A program made the translations under genes and the position numbers. From assembly GCF_013376415.1 (NCBI RefSeq), contig NZ_WYET01000007.1, positions 186,001 to 250,000 of the forward strand: a stretch of 64,000 nt of DNA, written 5' to 3'. Shown piece by piece: positions 1 through 9,026 of the stretch. Each line of letters starts with the position of its first letter. Position 1 is the stretch's first letter. The notes under the pieces are model-generated. The model was not told the DNA's origin, did not search any database, and saw nothing but the letters and a program-made list of their open reading frames with translations. The DNA is from Flagellimonas chongwuensis (lineage in GTDB: Bacteria; Bacteroidota; Bacteroidia; Flavobacteriales; Flavobacteriaceae).

Positions 1-1
1 A

Positions 2-1195
2 ATCTTAAAAGGTAGTATTTATCAGAACAAGCTTATTGAGGTTACATCACTATCGTTCAATAGTAAAGATTATTCCTGCGGCCATCCTGCAATAAGTTCG
101 GACGGTAAATTCCTATACTTTACCTCCAATATGCCCGGCGGATATGGGCACAGTGATATTTATGTGGTAGAAATTGGAATGGAAGGGGATGCCATATCGC
201 CACCAAAAAATTTGGGGAAACAGATAAATACCAAGGGGCGTGAAATGTTCCCCTTTGTAGATGGTGATACGCTTTATTTTGCTTCTGATGGGCATTATGG
301 CCTTGGTGGGTTGGATGTTTTTGGCTCCACTATTTTATCAGAAAACAAGTTTGATTTGCCTAGTAATTTGGGTGAGCCCATCAATGGAAACATGGATGAC
401 TTTTCCCTTATCTACAATGCTAAAAAGGACCTTGGCTTTTTTGCATCCAACCGATTCGGAGGCGCTGGGGATGACGACATTTACCAGATAAATAAAGCCA
501 AACCAGTGGACTGCCTAGTATATTCCGGCTATGTCTTGAACAAAAATACAGGGGATCCCATACCTCTTTCCAAAATTGAACTTTACGATGGCGCAACTGG
601 ATTTGTAAGTGCGCTTCAAACGGATGGTAATGGCTACTTCAACATTACGCTGCCTTGTAACAAAGAGAATAAACTTGTATTCTCTAAACCCCGTTTCACT
701 AAAGAGGAAGTAAGCATCATTACCGGAGAAAACCCTCAAGAACCCTCCGAGGAAAATATGATCTACCTCACTCCTTTTGAAAGCCTAGTTGTAAAGGAAG
801 GAGACGTTGAAAAAATTAAGGTGAACCCCATTTATTTTGAATATGACAAATCAGATATCACCCCTAGAGCGGAAATAGAGCTGGAAAAAGTGCTCTACGC
901 CATGAGGGAGTTTCCAGGCATCAAAATAAAAATCGAATCCCATACCGATTCTAGAGGTAGTGACCAATATAATTTTAAACTATCGGACGATAGGGCCAAA
1001 TCGACCATGAGATATCTAATATCCAAGGGTATAGATCATGGCAGAATTGTAAGTGCCGACGGTTATGGGGAATATCGATTGAAAAATAGATGCTCCAACG
1101 GTGTCAAGTGCAGTGAGCAAGAACATTTGCTCAATAGACGTTCGGATTTTATCATTGTTGAAAAAAATGAAAATATGGAGAACGTCCAAAGATAA
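2..1195 (+). CDS. OmpA family protein with PD40 repeats (5' partial)
   Basis: The reading frame is open from the first bases of the window, so the N-terminus lies outside it. What remains starts with PD40/WD40-like beta-propeller repeats (pattern DGxxLYFxS, GGxDI/VY), followed by a carboxypeptidase-regulatory-like beta-sandwich (YSGYVLNKNTGDPIPLSKI). It ends with an OmpA C-terminal peptidoglycan-binding domain (IESHTDSRGSDQYN, then DDRA and LNRRSDF). This architecture is typical of Bacteroidota outer-membrane-linked OmpA proteins, often found beside PorP/SprF-type proteins. Its likely role is to tie an outer-membrane complex to peptidoglycan. A hairpin terminator follows at 1273-1309. The exact partner is not visible because the upstream gene is outside the window. 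Confidence 0.9.
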   Translation: MLKGSIYQNKLIEVTSLSFNSKDYSCGHPAISSDGKFLYFTSNMPGGYGHSDIYVVEIGMEGDAISPPKNLGKQINTKGREMFPFVDGDTLYFASDGHYGLGGLDVFGSTILSENKFDLPSNLGEPINGNMDDFSLIYNAKKDLGFFASNRFGGAGDDDIYQINKAKPVDCLVYSGYVLNKNTGDPIPLSKIELYDGATGFVSALQTDGNGYFNITLPCNKENKLVFSKPRFTKEEVSIITGENPQEPSEENMIYLTPFESLVVKEGDVEKIKVNPIYFEYDKSDITPRAEIELEKVLYAMREFPGIKIKIESHTDSRGSDQYNFKLSDDRAKSTMRYLISKGIDHGRIVSADGYGEYRLKNRCSNGVKCSEQEHLLNRRSDFIIVEKNENMENVQR

Positions 1196-1272
1196 TGTAA
1201 GCGGTAATCCAATTGTGGCCATGGATATGATTTTGAAATTTTTAAAGGTCAATCCTCATAATTCCCCTAGTC

Positions 1273-1309
1273 AAAACCAAGTATCCATAGATAATGGGCA
1301 CTTGGTTTT
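1273..1309 (+). terminator. Hairpin terminator after the OmpA gene
   Basis: Perfect 10-bp inverted repeat AAAACCAAGT (1273-1282) / ACTTGGTTTT (1300-1309), with an inner CCAT/ATGG pairing. The right arm ends in a T run. It lies 78 bp after the OmpA stop and before the aminotransferase start. Confidence 0.6.
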
Positions 1310-1396
1310 ACTTTTGGCAAATATCCACTACCTTCACACATTACAAATACGTAGGGGGATACCAAATGTTTTCTTTACGTTAAAAACCAACCTTGC

Positions 1397-2275
1397 ATGC
1401 TGCCAAAAGGAAATTTTCCCGAAAAAGTCTTTTTGAATGGAGAAATCGTATCTGCCGAAGATGCCAAAATATCAGTTTTTGATCGAGGTTTTTTGTTCGG
1501 AGACGGCATTTACGAAGTTATGGTACAATTGGAGAACGGTATATTCTACAAAAAGGCCCACTTGGACCGATTACAGGACAATTTGAATAAAATCGGTATA
1601 TCCTACGATGTCAAAAATATTGATGATGCATTGGAACCACTTCTCAAAGCCTCGGGTCTCACGGAAAAATCTTGTTTGATCTATATGCAAGTAACCCGTG
1701 GGACAGCTCCAAGGAAACACTCCTACCCAAAAGATGTTCCTGCAAGCGTGATGATGTATGCGCTTCCCTATGTGCTTCCCACCATCAACCTAAAACATAT
1801 AAAAGCTATCTTGGAGCCAGATTTTAGATGGCATCGATGTGATATTAAATCCATCTCCCTGCTGGGAAATATTATGGCCAATGAAGCAGCAATGGACCAT
1901 TTGGCCGATGAAGCTGCGTTGGTACGTGATGGTATGATTTCGGAGGGCTCGCACACCAACATCTTTTTTGTAAAGAATGGAACCGTAATCACTCATCCTG
2001 CTGACAATCATATTTTGAACGGTATTACTAGGATGATTGTACTGGAACTTTGTCAAAATCTTGATATTTCAGTAATCGAAAGACCTATTGCCAAAGACGA
2101 AATTAAACACATGGACGAAGCATTTTTTACAGGTACCACGACCCAGATTGCATCCATTGCCATATTAGGTGAGCATCAATTTTATGAAAACGACAATATT
2201 GGCAAAACAACCAAAAGACTCCAAAAGGCATTTGCCAAACTAAGAAGCATGGACACATCACAATCAAAACTCTAA
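1397..2275 (+). CDS. Class IV (fold type IV) PLP aminotransferase, D-amino-acid transaminase-like
   Basis: The 292-aa product has the length and motif order of fold-type IV aminotransferases (D-alanine aminotransferase/BCAT family). Visible are the N-terminal DRGFLFGDGIYE, the presumed PLP-Schiff-base Lys151 in DIKSISLLGN, Glu183 in ISEGSHTNIF and the phosphate-contacting TGTTTQIAS near the C-terminus. The probable reaction is PLP-dependent transfer of an amino group between amino acids and 2-oxo acids in the cytoplasm. The FGDGIYE segment looks more like D-amino-acid transaminases than branched-chain enzymes, but substrate choice cannot be settled from motifs. The start is the first ATG. The next gene begins 37 bp downstream, so co-transcription with the M20 peptidase is possible. 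Confidence 0.88.
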   Translation: MLPKGNFPEKVFLNGEIVSAEDAKISVFDRGFLFGDGIYEVMVQLENGIFYKKAHLDRLQDNLNKIGISYDVKNIDDALEPLLKASGLTEKSCLIYMQVTRGTAPRKHSYPKDVPASVMMYALPYVLPTINLKHIKAILEPDFRWHRCDIKSISLLGNIMANEAAMDHLADEAALVRDGMISEGSHTNIFFVKNGTVITHPADNHILNGITRMIVLELCQNLDISVIERPIAKDEIKHMDEAFFTGTTTQIASIAILGEHQFYENDNIGKTTKRLQKAFAKLRSMDTSQSKL

Positions 2276-2312
2276 AGTTTACCCTTTGAAACGAACCACT
2301 AAAACTTCAATT

Positions 2313-3602
2313 ATGAAACAAATCACCTTAGGCCTAGTTTTGACGTTTGCTTTATTTGGCCATACAATGATGGCTCAAGAAATCGAAAAAAAGTATTCCA
2401 AAGAAGTAGAACGCTTGACTAAGAAAAAAGAGGTCGAAAAAGCTTTTGACATTATAAAATCTCAAAAACAACAAACGACTCAAGACTTGATCACCTTGAC
2501 AGAAGTGTTGGCCCCTCCATTTATGGAAGACGAAAGAGGCAAAGTTTTTGCCAAGATGTTGGAAGAAGCCGGAGTGGATAGCCTGTGGACGGATAAAGTC
2601 GGAAATGTAATCGGATTACGAAAAGGAACTTCCGGTGAGCCAGGCTATCTTGGTGTGGACGCTCACTTGGATGTTGTTTTTCCAGAAGGAACGGATGTTA
2701 CGGTAAAAAAGGTCGGAGATACACTTAAAGCGCCCGGAATCGGAGATGATACCAGAGGTCTTGCGATGTTGATCAGTATGCTAAAGGCCATGAACAAATC
2801 TGGAATAAAAACCGAAAAAGACCTGCTCATTGTTGGCTCTGTCGGCGAAGAAGGTCTCGGTGACCTCCGTGGTATGAAATATATGTTTAACGAATCTGGA
2901 CTAGATATTGATTCCTGGATTGCCATAGATGGCGGTAGTCTCGGCAGAATTAGCAATGCGGGATTGGGTTCCAAAAGGTATAAATTGCTCATCAAGGGAA
3001 AAGGTGGCCATTCTTGGGGGGCTTTTGGACTGGCCAATCCTCACCATGCTTTGGGCAAAGCCATTGATATCTTTTCAAAAAATGCTTGGGAATATACTTC
3101 TGGCGACGTTACTAAAACAAGCTTCAATGTGGGCAGGATCGGTGGAGGAACTTCCGTCAATTCAATTCCGTTTGAATCGTGGATGGAAGTGGATATGCGA
3201 GCCATTGACCCTAAAAATCTTGATGAAATCGAAATCATTTTCAAGGAATCCGTGAAAAAAGCAATTGCAGCGTATAATGCCAGCGGTGTGCGAGGGAGAG
3301 TTACTTACGAACTTATTAAAATTGGCGACAGGCCATCGGGAGAATTGCCAGCTTCCCTGCCCTTGGTCCAGAGAACCATGGCAGCCACCAAGTTCTTTGG
3401 AGAAACCCCTAGACTGGGTCGTGGTTCCACCAACATCAACATCCCTGTTGCCAAAGGAATACCCGCGGTCTGCATTGGTCGAGGCGGACAAGGTGGTGGG
3501 GCCCATTCCCTACACGAATGGTACTTGAACGATGAGGAAGGAGATGAGTCTATTCAACTAGCCTTATTGATTACATTGGCTCAAGCAGGCCTTAGCAAAT
3601 AG
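2313..3602 (+). CDS. Exported M20-family metallopeptidase
   Basis: The product has an N-terminal signal peptide (MKQITLGLVLTFALFGHTMMAQ) and the M20/M25/M40 zinc-peptidase motifs in order. These are the first metal site GVDAHLD, the bridging Asp in GIGDDTRG, the catalytic Glu pair in GSVGEEGLGD, and a late metal His in GGGAHSLHEWY. It should act as a di-zinc amino- or dipeptidase in the periplasm. An in-frame TTG at 2286 lengthens the reading frame by nine residues. I prefer the ATG at 2313 because it places the charged N-region directly before the hydrophobic core. Length (429 aa) is normal. A strong convergent hairpin follows. Confidence 0.9.
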   Translation: MKQITLGLVLTFALFGHTMMAQEIEKKYSKEVERLTKKKEVEKAFDIIKSQKQQTTQDLITLTEVLAPPFMEDERGKVFAKMLEEAGVDSLWTDKVGNVIGLRKGTSGEPGYLGVDAHLDVVFPEGTDVTVKKVGDTLKAPGIGDDTRGLAMLISMLKAMNKSGIKTEKDLLIVGSVGEEGLGDLRGMKYMFNESGLDIDSWIAIDGGSLGRISNAGLGSKRYKLLIKGKGGHSWGAFGLANPHHALGKAIDIFSKNAWEYTSGDVTKTSFNVGRIGGGTSVNSIPFESWMEVDMRAIDPKNLDEIEIIFKESVKKAIAAYNASGVRGRVTYELIKIGDRPSGELPASLPLVQRTMAATKFFGETPRLGRGSTNINIPVAKGIPAVCIGRGGQGGGAHSLHEWYLNDEEGDESIQLALLITLAQAGLSK

Positions 3603-3610
3603 CATATAAC

Positions 3611-3650
3611 TAAACATGGTTTGCTCACTCAAAAGAGTAAACCATGTTTA
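3611..3650. terminator. Bidirectional hairpin between convergent genes
   Basis: Perfect 11-bp arms AAACATGGTTT (3612-3622) and AAACCATGTTT (3639-3649), extendable by one pair to 3611/3650. Above a 4-nt bulge there is a second small stem ACTC/GAGT with an AAAA loop. It sits between the M20 gene and the leftward VCBS gene and can serve both strands. Confidence 0.75.
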
Positions 3651-3669
3651 TCTAGTTTCGACTAAAAAG

Positions 3670-6600
3670 TTATTTTGTTTTGGTAAATACCAAAGCCTTG
3701 CCCCTATTTTGTGTTACCACAATGTAAGGGTCTCCCCCTCCAGCTCTTTCCACCTGTACCATATCCTTAGCGTCTCCGGTAACCTTAAAACCACTTTCCT
3801 CGGCATTCTTAAATTCAAAACCTCCTGTGTTATCGCCTAACAATATTCCTCCATTGAAAGCATCATACCTTCCAATGAAAGCCTCATTGCCAAAATCGTT
3901 CCCTATCATTAGAATGTCGGTCGCAGTGTTTCCTGTATTAGTGGTTATCATACATTTGATTGGTGCCGATTGTGTCTCCCAAGGAAGTTTTCCCATTTTA
4001 AATTGTCCAGTTCCATCATTTTCAAAATAGGTGGTTTGGTCATGGTTCGCCATGAGCTCATCTGCTCCTTCGAGCTGTTCTGGAGTGAACAGGTTGTCCT
4101 TGGTAGTTTTGGCATACTCCCTAAAATAGTTGAATTTTTTCCTGAACAGGGGACTTTGTCCTATTAGGTCACCCCAAAAATTAACTGGATAGGGGTTGTA
4201 AACGGTATCGCCAAAATTGCCTTTAAAGTAAGCGAACATTATAGGGTCAATGGCTCCATTATTATCAAAGTCTTTAGCTAACATGGTAACGGGCCTTTCC
4301 TGTGATGGCTGGTACAAATTGTTTTTTCCTAAGTTTCCAGCAATCAAATCCACATCTCCGTCATTATCAAAATCTTGGGCCAACACGCATTCCCACCATC
4401 CAGAAAGTTGTTGCATCCCGGTTTGATCCATCCTTTGAAAAGAGTCTTTTTTATTTATAAAAACGGTCACGGGCATAAACTCTCCCACCAAAATCAAATC
4501 CTTTAGATTATCATTGTTTAAATCGGCCCATTTAGCATCGGTGACCATCCCTGGTTTTCTAAGTTCTTTACTGTAGGCATCGGTCACATCGACCAGTTTT
4601 CCTTTTTCATTTTTCAATAGATAGCAATCATCTGGTTTTGGATATTGGGAAAAAGGAGTACGCCCACCTATAAATAAATCCACGTAGCCGTCACCATCAA
4701 AATCCTCCGCTTCCACTACGGAACCACTTGAATTTATTTTTGGCAATTTATCCGTTGATCTTTCGAATTTTCCATTTCCTTGATTGATCATAAGGTAATC
4801 TTGATAGTACGGTGAGTCCAAATCGAACTCATTACTACCCGCCACCATGTATATATCCAGGTCACCATCGTTGTCCAGATCAAAAAGGGAAATACTTGTT
4901 TCCTCCCGCTTTTTGTTACCTTCATCTTCGAACAAAGGTTTTCCTGTAAAACTCCCATCTGAATTTTGGGTAAAAATCATAGGTGAGTACCCAGATGAGC
5001 TTCCAACGATAAAGTCCTCAAAACCATCACCATTTATATCGCCCTTTGCTAAACTTGGGCCATTTTGGGTCAGTTTGTGCGGAAGGGTTGGCTGCACATA
5101 AAAATCGGCCTTATCCATCTCTTTGTGAACGTAGTCAACACCAATCTGGTCAGAAATTTCCTGATATATTGGCTTGGTTTGTTTAGGAGCCAAAGGAAAT
5201 GCCAGCTCTTGTCGGTCTATGGATTTGGACTCGCTATGATCAATGGTCAACTTTTGATTGACCTCTATATTTTTTATTGTTTGATATCTCCCATCGGGCC
5301 ATAACACTTCGAGCGATTCTATTGTTTTTTGCGGTCCAAGACCAAAGTGTGCTATACTTTCCACAGTGGATAGGTACCCCCTATTCAACTGATGCTCATA
5401 ATACTGGAAAGTTCCATCTGCAAACCGAACCGCCACTTTTGTTCCAAGACCTGCGGTATTGGATTTTGGCCCTTTTAGGTTTAGTTGCAGGTAATTGTTG
5501 GTTCCTGTTTGCTTACTTTCCAAATTATTCTTGAACAGGAACGCTTCATCATTAATGTTGCTCACCACATAGTCCAAATCGCCATCACCGTCCAAATCGA
5601 CAAATGCTGCCCCATTTGAAAACGATGGTATGTTCAGCCCCCATTCCTTGCCCACATCTTTAAATTGTCCATTGCCTTCATTACGGTAAGCATAGTTTGG
5701 TATTTTCACCACTGGAATGGAATCCAAGATTTGGGCCGTGCTCAAATATTTTTGAACATTAAAATTGAACTCGCCAAAATCAAGGTCGGTGATGTCCCTT
5801 GGAAAACCATTGGTGATCAATAAGTCTTTTCGACCATCGTTATCGGCGTCGACAAACAATGGTGACCAGCTCCAATCCGTTTTTGCAACTCCTGCCATAA
5901 GACCTATTTCGCTATAGGGCATATTGGGCCCCTGGCCCATTTGAAGCATGTTACGCATATACTGATAGTCGTAACCATACTTGTCGTTCATGTAGTAATC
6001 GTTATAATTTGTTGCCTTGATGGTAGTCTTTAATCTATAATTTGTTTCACCGAGCATATCCAAAGTGAGAATATCCAAGTAACCATCGTTATTAAAGTCG
6101 GCAACATCGGAACCCATGGAAAATTTACTTTGGTGTTTTACATATTCCCCTATCTTATCGGTAAACGTTCCATCTCCATTGTTTATATAGAGGATATCGT
6201 TGCTCAAGTAATCATTGCTTACATAAATATCGGGCCATCCATCGTAATTGAGGTCGGATACGGCAACACCCAGTCCATAACCTTCAATGGTAATGCCAGC
6301 CTCCAATGTTACATCGGTAAAGGTATTGTCGCCATTGTTACGATATAGACGGTCGTTACTTAAAGACGAACCATCGGTTATTTTTTCTCTGTAATTGGCA
6401 GGCAAAATATGTATGTCTACATTATTAAGCACATAAAGATCCAAGAGACCATCTTTGTTGTAATCAATAAATGCAGCGTTCATGCTGTTACCCGTATCAG
6501 CCACGCCATATTCTTTTGCCATTTCTTTAAAAATAGGGACTCCATTATCATCCACACCTTGGTTGATGTACAATATATTGGCCTTCTCTTCAGGACTTTC

Positions 6601-7005
6601 ATACATCGCCGCGCAGACATAAATGTCAAGAAGTGAATCATTATTGATATCGATTACCGATGCCCCTGTCTTCCATTTATCCAATGCCTCGACACCTGAT
6701 GCAGCAGAAACATCCTTGAACTTGAAATCTCCTTGGTTAAGGTAGAGTTTATTGGTGACCTGATTTCCTGTAAAAAAAAGATCAGGCTTGCCATCATTAT
6801 TAAAATCGCCGACTGCTACACCACCTCCATTGAAGATATACTCACTGGTAAGAATATTAAAGCTGTCGGTCTCAACTATCTTATTATTGAATGATATACC
6901 AGAGTGATCGGAAGAAATTTTAGAGAATAAAGTGTCCTCTTTTTTCTTTGAGCAAGAAGCAACCAGTAATAATGAAAGTGCAATTAAAATATAACCTTTA
7001 GTCAC
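3670..7005 (-). CDS. VCBS/FG-GAP repeat lipoprotein with ASPIC/UnbV domain
   Basis: The 1111-aa product is a lipoprotein (lipobox LVASC at residues 14-18). Many FG-GAP/VCBS calcium-binding propeller repeats are visible (for example VGDFNNDGKPDLFF and AFIDYNKDGLLDLYV). A central ASPIC/UnbV domain contains GLGTKVAVRFADG and HFGLGPQKTIESLEVLWPDG. More VCBS repeats follow. Proteins of this type are common beside susCD genes in marine Flavobacteriaceae and probably lie on the cell surface, but no enzymatic role is established for this one. It is the last gene of the leftward susC-susD set, separated from susD by about 290 bp containing a hairpin, so it may be expressed at a different level. Confidence 0.88.
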   Translation of the reverse strand: MTKGYILIALSLLLVASCSKKKEDTLFSKISSDHSGISFNNKIVETDSFNILTSEYIFNGGGVAVGDFNNDGKPDLFFTGNQVTNKLYLNQGDFKFKDVSAASGVEALDKWKTGASVIDINNDSLLDIYVCAAMYESPEEKANILYINQGVDDNGVPIFKEMAKEYGVADTGNSMNAAFIDYNKDGLLDLYVLNNVDIHILPANYREKITDGSSLSNDRLYRNNGDNTFTDVTLEAGITIEGYGLGVAVSDLNYDGWPDIYVSNDYLSNDILYINNGDGTFTDKIGEYVKHQSKFSMGSDVADFNNDGYLDILTLDMLGETNYRLKTTIKATNYNDYYMNDKYGYDYQYMRNMLQMGQGPNMPYSEIGLMAGVAKTDWSWSPLFVDADNDGRKDLLITNGFPRDITDLDFGEFNFNVQKYLSTAQILDSIPVVKIPNYAYRNEGNGQFKDVGKEWGLNIPSFSNGAAFVDLDGDGDLDYVVSNINDEAFLFKNNLESKQTGTNNYLQLNLKGPKSNTAGLGTKVAVRFADGTFQYYEHQLNRGYLSTVESIAHFGLGPQKTIESLEVLWPDGRYQTIKNIEVNQKLTIDHSESKSIDRQELAFPLAPKQTKPIYQEISDQIGVDYVHKEMDKADFYVQPTLPHKLTQNGPSLAKGDINGDGFEDFIVGSSSGYSPMIFTQNSDGSFTGKPLFEDEGNKKREETSISLFDLDNDGDLDIYMVAGSNEFDLDSPYYQDYLMINQGNGKFERSTDKLPKINSSGSVVEAEDFDGDGYVDLFIGGRTPFSQYPKPDDCYLLKNEKGKLVDVTDAYSKELRKPGMVTDAKWADLNNDNLKDLILVGEFMPVTVFINKKDSFQRMDQTGMQQLSGWWECVLAQDFDNDGDVDLIAGNLGKNNLYQPSQERPVTMLAKDFDNNGAIDPIMFAYFKGNFGDTVYNPYPVNFWGDLIGQSPLFRKKFNYFREYAKTTKDNLFTPEQLEGADELMANHDQTTYFENDGTGQFKMGKLPWETQSAPIKCMITTNTGNTATDILMIGNDFGNEAFIGRYDAFNGGILLGDNTGGFEFKNAEESGFKVTGDAKDMVQVERAGGGDPYIVVTQNRGKALVFTKTK

Positions 7006-7220
7006 TGTGCTTAAGTTTTGATGATTAACAACAATTTTGATGAAATTTCGACGGATTTAAAGCATTTGTCTCCGTTCCATTGAAAATTTGATGTGTTTAT
7101 GTTGATGGATATACCCAATTACTAAAAATACAAATTCGATTTTTCCATCTTACCTATCTATGATTAATATTGATTAAAAACGAATTAATTTTTAATTAAT
7201 AAGGTTTGTCCCTAATTAAA

Positions 7221-7249
7221 ATAGGTTGCCAATAAAATTGACAACCTAT
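7221..7249 (-). terminator. Hairpin between susD and the VCBS gene
   Basis: Arms ATAGGTTG (7221-7228) and CAACCTAT (7242-7249), with an inner CAAT/ATTG extension after one mismatch and an AAA loop. On the minus strand the stem is followed by TTTTAATT, as expected for termination or attenuation downstream of susD. The rest of 7006-7298 is AT-rich and shows no gene. Confidence 0.6.
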
Positions 7250-7298
7250 CTCTCTACTCGAATTAAATTAAACTAACTCAGATCTACTCAATATTTTA

Positions 7299-9023
7299 TC
7301 AATATCCTGTGTTCTGTTCCAAAACACCACCACTTTGATCAATAGCATTGATAGGAATTGGAAAAAGATCGTGCTTTGGCGACACATAGTCACTAAACCT
7401 ATTAGCGTAATTGGCCTGGTCGATATCTTCACCTTCGTTCGCCACATAGGTATTAAGTACTGTTTCTGCGTTGCCCCATCTTCTTAGGTCGAACAATCTA
7501 TGTCCTTCCATACCAAATTCCAAGCGACGCTCAAAACGTACGGCTTTTCTAGCAAATACTTGATCTGGAAAAGCTGCATAAGGTTCAATTTGATAGTTTG
7601 CCGCATCAGTATCTGGTATTGGGTTGTCGTTGGCATCAAGCGCTTGTACGTAGCTCATGTTCTTTGCTCTGTTACGAACTCTGTTCACATAATCCAAAGC
7701 CATTGGAAGGTCTGGACTTGCTTGTTCAACTGCAGCTTCAGCTGCCATTAGCAATACATCCGCAAAACGCATAATGTTGTAATTGATACCGGACCAATCA
7801 GAACCCCAACCACCAATACCGCGGTTATCACCCACCTCAGAGGCTTGGTACATATTCTTTTTAGGCAAATAGGGGCCAGAGATATCAGTAAAGTTTGCCC
7901 TTATCCAAGATTTACCTGGATTTGCGCCAAAACCGTTATAATCGATTCCTCTTCTACCAATCGTGTAATCTATACGTGGATCTAATGGTCCAGTATGGGG
8001 TGTAAATGGCTCATCACTGTTGATTCCATAATCGCTCGCTACATCGGTTGCAGCATAGGTATCCAATAAAGGAAGTCCAGAACCATCTGTTTGAAAGGCA
8101 TTGGTTAAATCTTGTGTTGGCTGAAAGAAACCACAACAAGTACCCAATGGCCCACCATTTAAAAAGTTCAGCGTACCTGCACCGTTTCCGTTGAAAGAGC
8201 GGCCACTATCGGAAGCAAACTGAATGGCGAAAAGAGATTCAGGACCATTCTCTCCTGCTGCGTTAAAATTGGCTACAAACTCTTCGTTCAGAGCATACGG
8301 TCCATTATTAATAACATCATTAAATAGAGGTAAAGCCTGCTCATATTTACCTTGATATAAGTATGCCTTTCCCAAAAATGCCTTGGCCACCCAAGCATTC
8401 GCTCTGCCAACTATAATATCATCTCCTAGTAGTGCAATTGCATCAGTAAAGTCCTGCTCAATCTCTGTCCAAATAGGGCCAGGGTTAGGTTGATTGTATT
8501 CTTCATTGACCAAGTTCTCTACAGAAATAAACGGTACGTTACCATAAAATTTCTGAAGTTCGAAATTAAAGTATCCCCTTAGGAAAAGGGCCTCTCCCTG
8601 CTGTTGGGTAAAGTCCCCATCAGGAATTTGGTTAATTAAATCTAGCACTGCATTGGCACGGTTTACACCTCCAAAGATTGCGCTCCATCTTCCCAAAAAC
8701 CAAGGGTTACTGGTCGCCCACTCATACATCTCTATTTGACGAAGGAAATCGTTGTCCCCATCGTTACTTCCCCTGTGGGCATCATCGGAGGCCACATCGG
8801 ACCACCAGTTATCACCTCCAGCAGCAACTCCCTCTCCTTGTCTGTTCACACGCTCGCCGTCCATAGCAGAGTATGCGGCGGTCAATTTTAGGTTAACACC
8901 AACAGCTGTTTGCAAATCCTCGGTAGGAATATTGCCCGTGGCCGGTTTTTCGGTGAATTCCTCACTACAGGCCCATAGCAAGAGTCCTGCAACCAATGTT
9001 GAAAATATTATCTTCTTTTTCAT
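7299..9023 (-). CDS. SusD/RagB-family surface glycan-binding lipoprotein
   Basis: The 574-aa lipoprotein (MKKKIIFSTLVAGLLLWAC, lipobox Cys19) has the SusD layout. The N-terminal part contains TPR-like helices (GEALFLRGYFNFELQKFYGNVPFI, AKAFLGKAYLYQGKYEQALPLF). The C-terminal part has the typical IMRFADVLLMAAEAAVEQ, ARKAVRFERRLEFGMEGHRLFDLRRWG and a terminal region with KHDLFPIPINAI. SusD proteins cap the SusC transporter and capture the substrate outside the cell. The gene is 3 bp downstream of susC on the same strand, so it is certainly co-transcribed with it. The ligand is unknown. Neighbouring oxidoreductase and GH3 genes suggest a glucoside. Confidence 0.95.
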   Translation of the reverse strand: MKKKIIFSTLVAGLLLWACSEEFTEKPATGNIPTEDLQTAVGVNLKLTAAYSAMDGERVNRQGEGVAAGGDNWWSDVASDDAHRGSNDGDNDFLRQIEMYEWATSNPWFLGRWSAIFGGVNRANAVLDLINQIPDGDFTQQQGEALFLRGYFNFELQKFYGNVPFISVENLVNEEYNQPNPGPIWTEIEQDFTDAIALLGDDIIVGRANAWVAKAFLGKAYLYQGKYEQALPLFNDVINNGPYALNEEFVANFNAAGENGPESLFAIQFASDSGRSFNGNGAGTLNFLNGGPLGTCCGFFQPTQDLTNAFQTDGSGLPLLDTYAATDVASDYGINSDEPFTPHTGPLDPRIDYTIGRRGIDYNGFGANPGKSWIRANFTDISGPYLPKKNMYQASEVGDNRGIGGWGSDWSGINYNIMRFADVLLMAAEAAVEQASPDLPMALDYVNRVRNRAKNMSYVQALDANDNPIPDTDAANYQIEPYAAFPDQVFARKAVRFERRLEFGMEGHRLFDLRRWGNAETVLNTYVANEGEDIDQANYANRFSDYVSPKHDLFPIPINAIDQSGGVLEQNTGY

Positions 9024-9026
9024 TTT